Assembly (NCBI RefSeq): GCF_907164915.1 | Contig: NC_061863.1 | Location: 25,773,710-25,837,709 of the forward strand | Source: Impatiens glandulifera | Lineage: Eukaryota; Streptophyta; Magnoliopsida; Ericales; Balsaminaceae | Length of the DNA stretch: 64,000 nucleotides | Direction: 5' to 3' | Shown here: positions 53,464 through 64,000 of the stretch, in pieces | Numbering within the stretch: the first letter of the stretch is position 1 | Layout of the letters: every line of letters begins with the position of its first letter | Made by a program: the position numbers and the translations under genes | The notes under the pieces: model-generated | Told to the model about the DNA's origin: nothing | Databases searched by the model: none | What the model saw: only the letters and a program-made list of their open reading frames with translations

Positions 53464-54390
53464 TAACTCACCTCACCAGCTCAAGAAAAAAAGAAAAGGG
53501 AACCTTGGGAAATGCCTAAGGAAGAGAATCGCGTCATTTAATCAAGAAAATCCCAAAATGCAGACCTAAACCATGAAGATCTAGGTTGAAAAATGAACAA
53601 AACTATCAGCAACCTGTGACATAACCATGGATCGAGAATCACAGAAGAAGAAATCAATTAATTACACAAGGAATGAAACCCATGAAGAGGCGGATCGAAG
53701 CCCTAAACCAGTACCCGTAAATAGTTGCAAAAACGCGAAAGAGGGAAATAATTGAAACGAAATCTAACCAGATTAAGGAGGGCTCCGACGAAAAGGGAAA
53801 GGAATAGATTAGAGAGATTGAGGGCCGGTTGCAGAGAGAGCGGAAGTGGCTCCCAGGGAAGGCAGGCAGTCCAAGAAAAGAGTCGCCCGGTGGGTTGGCG
53901 TTAAAGGCAGCGTTTTGTTTTGAAGGGAAAGGGAATCTCTCAAGTCCAAAGTGCTGGCTTGGCTGGCTGGCTGGCTGGCTGGCTGGATATATTTTATTTT
54001 ATTTTATCGTCACATATATATATCTTCTTTTGTCTTTTTCCTACAACTCATAACTATTGCTATTGCCAATCTGCCAACCACTATCCAATCCTGTCTGCTG
54101 AGCTGACTCATTAGGGTACCGTTTGTTTACTATTTTTAATCAAATCTAAATTTAAACTCACTCTAAATATATATTAAAATTGCCCAAATCCAGCTTCACA
54201 TTTTTTACGACTATTTAGTTATGAGGTTTATTCTTAATCGAAAAAACTAAAAAATACCTATGTTAACCTACCATTTAAAATCCCAATTTCATTGATATTC
54301 GACAGAAAAATTAGTTATTGGGTTGACTATAAAGTCGAGTTTTCGTTGTCTTACTTTTCGATATCACATAAAAAAAACTAAATTGTCCAC
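53464..54390. other. Promoter and 5' leader side of the poly(A) polymerase gene
   Basis: Purine/AG-rich leader to about 53850, a (GGCT)n microsatellite at about 53958-53985, then TATA-rich sequence (53985-54025) that could hold the promoter. The + strand frames here are not credible genes. Confidence 0.45.
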
Positions 54391-54667
54391 GTAGTATAAA
54401 CATAAAATAAATAAATAAAAAAGAGCAATTTAAATGGTGTAGCATCTAGATCCAAGTTGAGCGATTTCTATCGTGTAAAATTGTCATCGAAGTGAATTGA
54501 GAAGCAGTTTGGGTCGCTGGAGATCATCCCGTAGTATAAATATAAAATAAATAAGAAAAGAGTAATTTAAACGGTGTAACATCTAGATACAAACTGAGCG
54601 ATTTCTATCGTGTACAACTGTAATCGAATGGAATTGGGAAGTAGTTTGGGTCGCTAAAGATCATCCC
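54391..54667. repeat. 140-bp tandem duplication, two copies
   Basis: GTAGTATAAAYATAAAATAA begins at 54391 and again at 54531. Both copies run through GAGCGATTTCTATCGTGTA and end GATCATCCC. Confidence 0.9.
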
Positions 54668-55077
54668 AACCAGCTCCTTGGGTGTTGAGTTGGCGGTTAT
54701 ATTAGCTTTGCTCAATTCCGTAAGGACTGCCGTCGATCCTCTAATGAGTACATCAACTTTCCTAAATGGAAACATTGACATTAATTTTTCTCAACTAGTT
54801 GAGTAAGTTATCCCCAGGTTGAGGGCTTAGGCCCAATCGACCTTCTTTGGCTCTAGATCCTTTGGTTTCTCGGTTCTAGAATTTTTCATGAACAAAGATT
54901 GAAAGTCGGTGCCAACTCTCATGGCAAGGACTTCATCTTGAACCCCTATTTGACTACTCTACTCCTCCATCGAGGTCCTCTTTCTATCGCCTTGAATTCT
55001 CATTTTCTAAGGCTTAGATTAGCCTTGTTGTCTCTTCCGTTTTTTGTGTAGATAAGATCAACTTTGTCCGCTTCAAG
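54668..55077. other. Unassigned sequence next to gypsy debris
   Basis: No clear frame; probably a continuation of the retroelement debris to its right. Confidence 0.3.
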
Positions 55078-55910
55078 TTATTCCACCAGTTGTCGATGGG
55101 AGTTGCTTGCCTGAACTGGTATGTTATTCTCAATCACATTGACTTCGATCTGCTCATCATGGATCATGTTCATCAATTCTTCTGATGTGAACATATTGTC
55201 CATCGTAATCAGATTTACCTCATGGTTGGGTAGAGAGTTTTGTGTGATAGTTGGCTTGGTTATAACCCCATTGTCGATCAAGTTTAGGATATTTGACTTG
55301 AGGGTCTCAGAGATGTGACCTTTTAGTTGGTGTTATTTGTACCAATTGTTTCTCAAGGGGCCCATGAATGGTCGACCGACCTACGACGTCTAGACTTGTA
55401 GTAGGTTTCGCTCGCACATTATGTTCAACACTTGGGATAGACTCATGCACAATGGGTCGTAGTGTATAATAGTAGGAGGCAGAACAGACACGTTGTTTCT
55501 TTGGCTCATGGTATTTGGCTTCTAGTTTCCTACCCTTTGAGGCTTTTCTCGGCGCCTATCCATTTTCCAACATTGATTATTGCATTAACCTCCATCTTGG
55601 CAATGCGAGGAGGTTGCTTTATTCGTCTTATTCCCCTCAAAATAGGCATCATCGAGGTTGGTTCCCACCTGAATCAACTTTTCCATGTTTGTGAATGTCT
55701 TGAATGCAACTCCAACTATATTTTACTCGTTTAAGTTCTCGAGGATCAACTCGATTTTGCATTGCTCGTTGGGAGGTGCATCGATGCTAGAAGTTGTCAT
55801 CTTCCACTGATTGATAAATGCGTTAAATATTTTATTGTCTCCTTACTTAACATATTTCAGTTTCTTTTCTAGCCTCTTTTGGACTTTTATCAATGCTTTT
55901 CCTTTCACAT
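55078..55910 (-). pseudogene. Ty3/gypsy (Tat/Ogre-like) gag fragment
   Basis: On the - strand, 55870-55640 gives FNAFINQWK..., PPNEQCKIELILENL and a TFTNMEKLIQVGTNLDDA stretch resembling the gag of plant gypsy elements. 55281-55078 gives NGVITKPTITQNSLPNHEVNLI, the usual phrase near the gag-protease junction. Stops and frame changes separate the blocks. Confidence 0.55.
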
Positions 55911-57446
55911 GAAGGTAACATGAGAGTGTAAGTTGTGTGACGCTACACATGCACCTATTGATTACGTGTTAAAGATGTGGCAACAAGACTTAGTTATCCT
56001 CAAACACGCAAAACTAAAATAGAGAAAATATTCATTGATAAAAGTCCTGAAATTCTGGAAAAAAATTATTTTTATTAGATCAGTATATGTTCATATAGAG
56101 GTACGCTAAACAATGGGAGTAGACAAACATCATCATCTATTATAATTCAATGACCTTTCGCGAAGTATGAGCGAGGAAGGGGACGTGGAAGAAAGCAACA
56201 TTGCCTACAAGATGAATATGGAAATAACAACAAACATGGAAATAAACAAAGATTAATTGTAATCTTTGTTTATACTGTTGTTTGATTACTACAATTCGGA
56301 AACTCTAGGTCGTTTGTTTATCATCTTATAACCAAGACTAGGGTTTGTCTAGTTTTGATTCTTGGCCTTCCCACTTTTTGGGCTTCTTAATGAAATGATG
56401 CTAAACCGTTTTCCCAAAAAAGATATTGTGTTTAGCATATGCAACTAAGCAAGTAAGCAAACAAGTTCGGGTTTATCCTCCTCTCATTAAATTTTTAGTT
56501 TTTAGTGTAAAGTCATGTCTTTGAAAGTCAATGGTTTGTTTCAAGTTAAGTATCTACGTCCAGGGTAGAGTCACAAGTTTTTGTACGCGTTTAAAAAAAG
56601 TTCATCCCAAGAAATTCGTTCAAGACACATTTTGGCTCCATGACTAACATTCCTCTCAATTCGCAAGTGTAAGAATGAGAGATTTTAATGGTAGATCTCG
56701 TGTATCCGAATTTATTCTCAAAGATGTTTTGGCTCAAAAGAGTCGCCACCTAATTTTCTCTTATTAGAATATAGGAAAGAAATGTTTAAGATTTTTTTTG
56801 TGTTTGGTACTTGGTTACGTGTGAGAAAGGGCATCAACGCTATGTCCCACACGCGCATCCAAAATGGATGGTTTCTATTTCGAAACCATTGAGTTTACAA
56901 GATATGACGTTATTACACTATTTTATAAATTAAATTATAGATGATGTAAATGTCTACACCTAATTCCAACCTACGTCTAATGGGCCGTGCCCATTTTGTC
57001 CCCAAACATTCTAAGAATTAATAATAATAGGACGTGGCTAGAAAAAATTAAGAATAAAATTACATAATTATTTTATGATAGAGTAGAAGTGTCAAAAATT
57101 TGAAAGTCATTTAAATTCAAAATAAAATTGCATATAGTTCAAGAAAAAATAAGAATCACATAGGAATTTTTTTTAATATTTTTTAGAGTTATAAACTAAA
57201 GTTATGAGATGAGGAAGTTGATGAAAATAGAAAAAATTCTTTAAATGACCCTAAAAATAGAAATAATTTTCTAGATTGTTCAGAACAAATATTCTAATCC
57301 ATTTTAATTTTTTTAGATTTGTAGAAAGTTATTTGAAACATTTAAATGATAAAATGTGTTAAAATAAGATAGCATAAAATAAATGGGGCATAAAGGTTTC
57401 AGGCATGGGTGGAGTCTTGACAAAAATCTCGTCTCTCGTGCTCTGT
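55911..57446. other. Retroelement-like non-coding sequence
   Basis: 56730-56880 contains AGAGTCGCCACCTAATTTTC and GAGAAAGGGCATCAACGCTATGTCC-like text, diverged from 23340-23480 in the nested solo LTR. Probably part of a gypsy LTR; ends not found. Confidence 0.45.
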
Positions 57447-57912
57447 GTTGGGAATTTTGAAACAAATAACACTTTTATATTGTAATCAATCAATGTGAAA
57501 TGTGTAAATGCACAAATTATCCAAATCTAAAATAGGAGATCAAGCACAATAAAACGACACCAGATTTATGTGGAAAACCCTCTTAACTTGGAGAGTAAAA
57601 ACCATAGGCTAACCGACAAATTTCATTATAAACAAGGAACGAATACAAATGTTCTTTTCAACTTTAAACCTAAAGTTGAGGTATACAAACAGAGAAAAAC
57701 AATTTCATTAAGACCCAAGCAAGTCTAGCATGAAAGTGTAAAGGTAAGGAGATCGAACATGCCTCCTTCTTTTCTTATTCCTCTGTTTCTTCTTCTTTGT
57801 TTATTTTCTTAGCAGAATGCTCTCTCTTTCTAGTAGTGATAGAATGAATAACATTCTTAGAATTTGCTTGTTTAATTAAGTTCCTAATTGGGCTAGACCC
57901 ACAAGGACCAAC
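57447..57912 (-). repeat. 3' LTR of copia element C
   Basis: TGTTGGGAATTTTG...AAGGACCAACA, adjoining a polypurine tract (minus strand TAGAGGGGGAGATT) at its right. Contains the copia LTR phrase 'acgacaccagatttatgtgg' read in reverse. Confidence 0.7.
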
Positions 57913-60900
57913 AATCTCCCCCTCTAGACCATAAAAAGAGGCACACCGATCTTCAATTCATCACTTGGTATTCATGCCGACAAACCGACAATAGAGCTCG
58001 AGCTTGTCTTTTGGAACAATCTTCGTAAACATGTCTAAAAGGTTCTTATCGTGTGAATTTTCTTCAGCTTCATCTACTAGTTTTCTATTACATCTTTTAA
58101 TCAATGAAATATCACATCAATATGTTTAGTTTTAGAATGATGTATAAAATTCTTGCTCAAATCTATGGCAACTTGGCTATCATAGAAAACAATTGCATCT
58201 TTTTGTTGCATCCCAAACTCCATGATAAATCTAATCACCCACAATAACTTTTTACCAGCTTTAATTGTTGCAATGTATTTTGCTTATGTTGTTGACTTTT
58301 TGCAACTTAGATTGCCATGACACGACTCCCTCTATAAAAGTTAACACATAACTCAAAGTGGATTTTCTGTGATCTAGATCTCCAGTCATATCAGCATCTG
58401 TGTAACCTTCTAACACAGTTTCACCATTTCCAAAACTCAAACAAAAATTGAAAGTGCCTCGTAGATATCTAAGAATCCACTTCATTGCTTTTCAATGTTG
58501 TTTTCCTGACTTAGAGAAGAATATACTTACCACACCGACTACATGCGTTATATTTGGCCTAGTACACACCATTGCATACATAAAATTCCCTACATCTGAG
58601 GAGTATGACACACTTGACATTTCATCATTTTCATTCTCAGTTGATGGACACATCTTCTTGCTTAATTTCAAATGGCTAGGAAGTGGACAACTTACTTTCT
58701 TTGCTCCTTGCATGTTGAATCTTTCAGGCACCCTTTCAGTGTACTTCTCTTGTGACAACCAAAGTCTTTTGGCCTTTTTGTCATGAATAATTTACATGCT
58801 CAATATTTGATGTGTTTGGCCCATGTCCTTCATGTCAAATTTCTTAGACATCTCCTTCTTCAACATAGATATTATCTGAGCATCATCTCCTACAATTAAC
58901 ATAACATCAATATAAAGTAAAATGATTAGAAACTTTTCATTAGAAAATCTTTTGAATTAAACACATGAATCTACATTGGTTCTTTGGTACCTATGAATCA
59001 TCATAAAAGAGGCAATTTCTTATACCACTGTCTCGGAGCTTATTTCAAACCGTATAGACTCGTCTTTAATTTGCAAACAATGTTCTCTTTTTCTTTCACT
59101 TCAAAACCCTTTAGTAGTACCATGTAGATCTCTTCTTCCAATTTACCATGAAGAAATGAAGTTTTTACATCAAGTTGCTCAAGCTCAAGATCTAAGTTAG
59201 CTATTAGACCTAACATTGTACGAATGGAAGTCATCTTTACCACTGGTGAGAAAATCTCCTCAAAGTCGATGCCATGTTTCTGTCCAAAACCCTTTGCAAT
59301 TAGTTGAGATTTGTACTTCATAATTTCTCCATTTTCATCTCTCTTTAGCTTGAACACTCATTTGTTTCTCAATGCCTTTCGATGCCTTGCAATGACTTCA
59401 TCTCGTCTTTCATTGAATTTTGCCACTTAGCTTTGTCTTTATGAATTTGTGCCTCCTGAAAACTTTTTGTCTCTCCTTCTTTATTCAATAGAATATACTC
59501 TGAAGAAATGTATTTCTTAGAAGATAGTGCTCTCTTTTAGACCTTCTTACTTTGAGCTCTTCTGGCTCCTCTTGATGATGTTGCTCCCCATGCTCAGGAG
59601 CATCATAAACAATCTCATCATCATTACTATCATTCATGTCATTGCTTTCCTCTGTGCCTTCTTCATTATGTTCATCTTCATTTATTAATGTTGATGGTAC
59701 ATGTGAAGGAATTTGTACGAGTTTTATGGACTCATCAACTCTCTCTGACTTCTCGTTGATTTCCGGATTTATCACATTCTGACCCTCAAAAAACACAACA
59801 TCTCTACACTTGACAATTCTCTTATTTTCTAGGTCCCATAATTTGTACTAAAATTCCTCATTTCCATATCCAAGAAAAATACGTGAAATTTCTTTATCAT
59901 CCAACTTGGATCTTTGTTCCTTTGGAATATGCACATATGTTTTGCATCCAAACACCCTTAGATGTGAGTATGAAATATTCTTCTTAGACCATATTCTTTC
60001 TGATATTTCAAACTTTAAAGGAACAGAGGGTAACCTATTTATGAGATAGCAAGTTGTGAGAACTACTTCTCCCCAAAACTGTTTTGGCAACTTTGTCATC
60101 TTTAACATGCATCTCACCTATTCTACAATGATACAATTCATTCTCTTAGTCACATCATTGTGTTGTGGAGTTTGAGGCACTATCTTCTCGTGTCGAATTC
60201 AATATTTTACATAATATGCTTTAAACTCCTTGGAGGTATACTCTCCATCGTTATTAGAGTGAAGACATTTCAATTTATTGTCTATATCTCTTTCTATCAT
60301 GACATGGAACTCTTGAAAGTAATTAAATACATGATCTTTCGTTCTCATAAAATAAACCCACACATTTCTAGATGCATCGTCAATAAATGTTAGAAAATAT
60401 CGATTGCCACCCAATGACTCCTCCTCTAAAGAATCACACACATCAGAATAAACCAAGTCCAACACATTATGTTTCCTTTTTGATGTTTGACTAAAATAGA
60501 CTCTATGTTTCTTACCAAATGGGTAGTAGTCGCATAGATCCATAACCTTGTCTTTGGTTGAAGGGATGTGAAGCTTCCTCACCATAATTTGTAGATCTTT
60601 CTCACTCATGTGGTCGAGACGTTGATGCCACAAATTTAGAGAGCTTTTAGCTTGTACTGCATTCAGTTCATTCCTGAGTATCTTCACATGAGTTCGATAT
60701 AGGGATTACCGTGACTTCCCTTTTTCTACAATCATTGATCCCTTACTGAGCTTTCATTCTCCACCACCAAAGTAATACTTGAATTCATCTTTATCCACTA
60801 CATGACATGATATCAAGTTTAGACGCAAATCAGGAATATGTCGCACATCTTTTTGTGTTAACTGATGTTCCAACTCTGTCTATAAACAAATATCACCAAT
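57913..60900 (-). pseudogene. Copia pol of element C (IN-RT-RNaseH), decayed
   Basis: On the - strand: a degenerate integrase finger (LWHQRLDHMSE...LCDYYPFGK; one Cys lost) and core (YFLTFIDDASRNVWVY, HSNNDGEYTS) at 60687-60199. Next are integrase C-terminal text (LPKQFWGEVVLTTCYLINRLP) at 60117-59848, an acidic linker, RT (AKGFGQKHGIDFEEIFSPVVKMTSIR) at 59357-59040, the RT end (MYAMVCTRPN) at 58758-58492 and RNase H (YTDADMTGDLDHRKS) at 58485-58261. Several stops and at least two frame changes. No gag or 5' LTR found before 60900, so the copy is 5' truncated. TNT1-like. Confidence 0.85.
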
Positions 60901-60908
60901 ATCCACTG

Positions 60909-62388
60909 TTAAATTAAGTTAAAATGGAAATTGTTAAATCAAAAAGGGGGAATTGTTAAATTAAGTTAAAGGGAGAAATCGTTAAATTAAGTTGAATTAT
61001 GAAAAAAAAAATTTGATTAAAATGAACTTAGGATAATTAAAATGAACATACATGATTTTGATGATGGTTTTGATGAATGAATAAAACTAAATTCAGTAAT
61101 GTGTTAATGCGTAGGTAAAATTGAAGACTTGTTGGCAGCAGAGTTGCCATCAGCTGAAGACTCACTGGCAATAGAGTTGCTCCATTAGTAGAGTTGTCAT
61201 TAGTTGAAGACTCGCTGGCAGCGGAGCTGCTCCATCAGTAGAGTTCGCTAACAGAAGACTTGCCATCAGAAGACTCACTAAAAACAAAGTTTTCATTAGT
61301 TGAAGACTCGCTGGCAGTAGAGTTGCTCCATCAGTAGAGTTGCGCTATCAGTAGAGATCGCTAACAGCAGACTTGCCATCAGTAGACTCACTAACCGTAG
61401 AGTTGCGCTAATAGCAGAGTTACCATCAGCTGAAGACTCGTTGACAACATAGTTGCTCTATCAGCAGAGTTCACTAACAACAAAGTTGCCATCAGCAGAC
61501 TCGTTAATAGTAGAGTTGCCATCAGCTGAATACTCACTGGCAGCAAAGTTGCTCTATCAGTAGAGTTCGCTAACAGTAGAGTTGCCATCAGCAGACTCGC
61601 TATCAGCTGAGCTGCTCCATCAGCGGAGTTCGCTATCAGTAGAGTAGCTCATCAGTAGAGCTCGCTATCAGATGAGTTCCTCATCAGCTGAATACGACAA
61701 ACTACAATACGACAAAATGTACAACCAGCTCTCTACTCTGACATGCAAAACAATAAACGAATATTCCATTCGTCTGTGCACTAAAGTTCCGTACACCAAG
61801 CATACGAAAAACATACTACTACCACGTATCAACAGAATGGATTCGACTATTGTCATGCCTCAAACAGAAAAAGGCATCAGAGAACAATGGTGAAGCTCCT
61901 TGGTTCTCTGGAACTTTGATATATGAGACGATACACGTTGAGCGATAATCACTTGTAGCATTTGATAATCATTTTACTTGTATAAGTTGAAAAAAGAGTC
62001 GTCTGTTCAACAAGATAGTGTGAGATCTAAGAGTTCAGACAGACAAGTGTTAAGACCTGTAATCTGAGCGGCTTTGTGTAGAGACTATACAAATCAAAGT
62101 CTTCTAGTGAAATCCTTCTAGAAATGGAAGAATGGGTGATGTTGGAGTTTTATCTCTAAACATCTATAAAACCTTGTGTTATCTTTGTATTGCTTCATTC
62201 ACTCTTATATTTTCCATTTCAAATCCTGCAAGCATTTTCCGCACTTGAAAGCGTTCAAGAGCTTACTACGATTTGTCTAAGAATAGAAATATATTTTCAA
62301 TCCATAACAGGATTAAAATTACATTTAAGTGAAAAATAGAACAACAGTATTCAACCCCCCTATTCTACTATTGTCTTCGATCCTAACA
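60909..62388 (+). repeat. LTR of element D (Sirevirus-like), start uncertain
   Basis: Ends CCTAACA at 62388, two bases before a primer binding site. A start at 60952 (TGTTAAATTAAG, preceded by AAAAAGGGGGAAT) or 60909 is possible. It includes the degenerate repeat array at 61130-61680. Confidence 0.6.
61130..61680. repeat. Degenerate tandem repeats in LTR D
   Basis: Irregular repetition of GCAGAGTTGCTCCATCAGTA, GAGTTGCCATCAGCTGAAGA and CTCGCTGGCAGC modules, about 20-60 bp, with single-base variants. The open frames across it are not genes. Confidence 0.8.
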
Positions 62389-62390
62389 AG

Positions 62391-62402
62391 TGGTATTAGA
62401 GC
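62391..62402 (+). other. Primer binding site of element D
   Basis: TGGTATTAGAGC, one mismatch from the initiator tRNA-Met-type site used by elements A and B. Confidence 0.75.
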
Positions 62403-62465
62403 CAAATTTTCTATTCTTAAGCTACTGCAAATATCTGAATCCAGTTTTACCTTTAAAAGGTCACA

Positions 62466-64000
62466 ATGTTCTTAAAGGAAGACTATGACGACTGGAAGAT
62501 CAGAATACAAGCACATCTGGCGGCACAAGATGATGACATGTGATATGTCATCACAGATGGTCCCATGAAGATATTAAAGGTCAACACAACCACAAATAAA
62601 ACGGAGGGTGCTCCTCAGATTACGGAGAAACCCAAATACGAGTGAATTGTTGAAGACAAGAGGAAGGCCAACATCGGCAACGTAGCCAAAGACATCCTAT
62701 ACAAAACTTTGGACAAGAACATGCTCAGCAAGATCAAATCATGTTCCTCAACTTTGTGAAGGTAACAACCAAACAAAAGAAAACAAGCTGATGGTTGCCA
62801 CACAGAAGTTCGACATCATCGGGATGCACCCGGGTGAGACTATGACTGAGTTTGACGAAAGATTCAGCAGTATAGGCATCGAACTCTTCACCCTAGGAAA
62901 GGTATATAACAATAGAGAAGTTGTTATCAAAACTATGAGAGATTTACCTAGAGAATGGGATATCAAAACGATGGCTATGAGGGAATCCAAGGACCTCAAA
63001 AAGATCGAGTTGTATGATCTATTTACCGATCTGGAGGCCTATGAGTTTTAGATAAACTCAAGGAATGAGGAGGATCCGTCCACCTCCATCACAAAACAAG
63101 CATTTGTGACTGCTGAAGAGCCACCTGCTTCGACATCTGCCAAGTTTGCTGAACAGATCAGCGACAACGCGATGTCATTATTTGTTAAAACGTTTGGAAA
63201 ATTCATGAGGAAGAATCATTTTAACTCTAATCTTAATAGAAACAACTATAAAAATGAGTCTAATGCTAATTTAAAATGTTTTAATTATGACAGACCAGGT
63301 CACTTCATGGCTGACTACAGAAAACCCAGATGGGATGACAAGAAGCCATTCGAGAGGAAGTACAAGGAGGATCGCATATCTTCCAGGAACAAGAAGGAAT
63401 ATAAGGCTCTGATTGCTGAGGAAAGCAAAAGTAAATGGGCTTAAAGTGACTCTGATGAGAGATCCTCAATTGAAAGTGAAGAAGAAATTATTAAATGCCT
63501 CATGGAAGATGACAACGAGGTATTTGATTTCACCTTAGATGAATTCACAAGAAATGATTTAATTACTAGACTCAATGACATGGTCATTGTGTGCAAGAAA
63601 CTGTCAGATCTTTTTAATGAAATAAGTTTAATAAACAAATCTAACAATATAAGTTTCTCAATTCAAAATAGTGAACCAGAAGTTTTGAAAAAAAAAATTA
63701 ATAATCTATTAGCTGAGAATAAGAAGCTCAAAAACACAGTTCATAGTTTATCTGTTGAAAATCAAAGATTAAACTATGTGGTTAGTTCATGGACTAAATC
63801 TAGAAATTCTCTCAAGCAATTGCATGAGCAGCAAAGGCCTGCCGGATGCAAATTCGGTCTGGGATTTGTTGAGGGCAATCCAACTGAGTCCTACAACAAG
63901 TTGAACCCGGTAAAAGGCAAACTTAATTTCATAAGTTTCGTCAAGGGAAATTCAACTAACATTCAAACTAATAAAAAATGTAATGATTTGACTATTAAAA
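62466..64000 (+). pseudogene. Sirevirus-type gag of element D, broken, runs off the window
   Basis: Starts at ATG 62466 (EDYDDWKIRI). Stops at 62541-62543 and 62643-62645, then a frame change with a deletion near 62757. Gag motifs continue in another frame (KLMVATQKFD, GETMTEFDERF, MRDLPREWDIKTM). Further stops lie at 63049-63051 and 63442-63444. The zinc knuckle has lost two Cys (CFNYDRPGHFMADY). An acidic SDSDE stretch and a Lys-rich coiled-coil-like tail follow, as in elements A and B. Confidence 0.85.

Noticed and set aside
53829..54114. Short + strand frames near the (GGCT)n repeat
   Set aside because: They run through a microsatellite in the promoter region of the poly(A) polymerase gene and resemble nothing.
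61391..61588. Leu-rich frame in LTR D
   Set aside because: Shadow of the degenerate tandem repeats; no independent support.

Overview
This is plant nuclear DNA, probably from a eudicot. Two ordinary multi-exon nuclear genes, MED18 (+ strand) and a canonical nuclear poly(A) polymerase (- strand), sit in a region dominated by nested LTR retrotransposons, MITEs, a decayed transposon-borne Ulp1-type gene and tandem repeats. The species cannot be fixed from sequence alone; the abundance and style of the elements would fit an asterid, which is only an impression.

Layout. 1-6598: right part of copia element A on the - strand (Sirevirus-like gag-pol; only its 5' LTR is in the window). 6599-7478 and 21174-21271: pieces of an older + strand copia element whose LTR was split by element B. 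7479-21173: complete 13.7 kb element B, - strand, with both LTRs, a perfect 5-bp target duplication (CTATA), PBS, gag, pol, then about 5 kb holding three extra sense ORFs (here P1, P2, P3), two polypurine tracts and the 3' LTR. 21272-28550: remains of a DUF1985/coiled-coil/Ulp1 gene of the kind carried by Mutator-like elements, interrupted by a 3.7 kb solo LTR that itself contains a 2.5 kb solo-LTR-like unit with a perfect ACAAT duplication. 30286-33941: MED18 (five coding exons). 36378-40248: two truncated copia elements joined head to head, a five-fold gag duplication and a 28/30-bp minisatellite. 43063-53463: poly(A) polymerase (14 inferred coding exons). 54391-57446: a 140-bp duplication and Ty3/gypsy debris. 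57447-60900: decayed copia element C (- strand). 60909-64000: LTR and broken gag of another Sirevirus-like element D (+ strand), running off the window.

Most interesting system: element B. P1, P2 and the N-terminal part of P3 align with one another at recognisable landmarks, so they look like three diverged copies of one domain in tandem behind pol. P2 and P3 are each preceded by an almost identical core promoter (TATAAAAGGGG(G)CAC, with CCAAA(A)CCG just upstream) that resembles the TATA region of the element's own LTR. The cassette therefore looks like separately transcribed accessory genes. No membrane segment is visible, so it is not a convincing envelope gene. All exon coordinates, domain names and family assignments were read by eye; no database search was possible.
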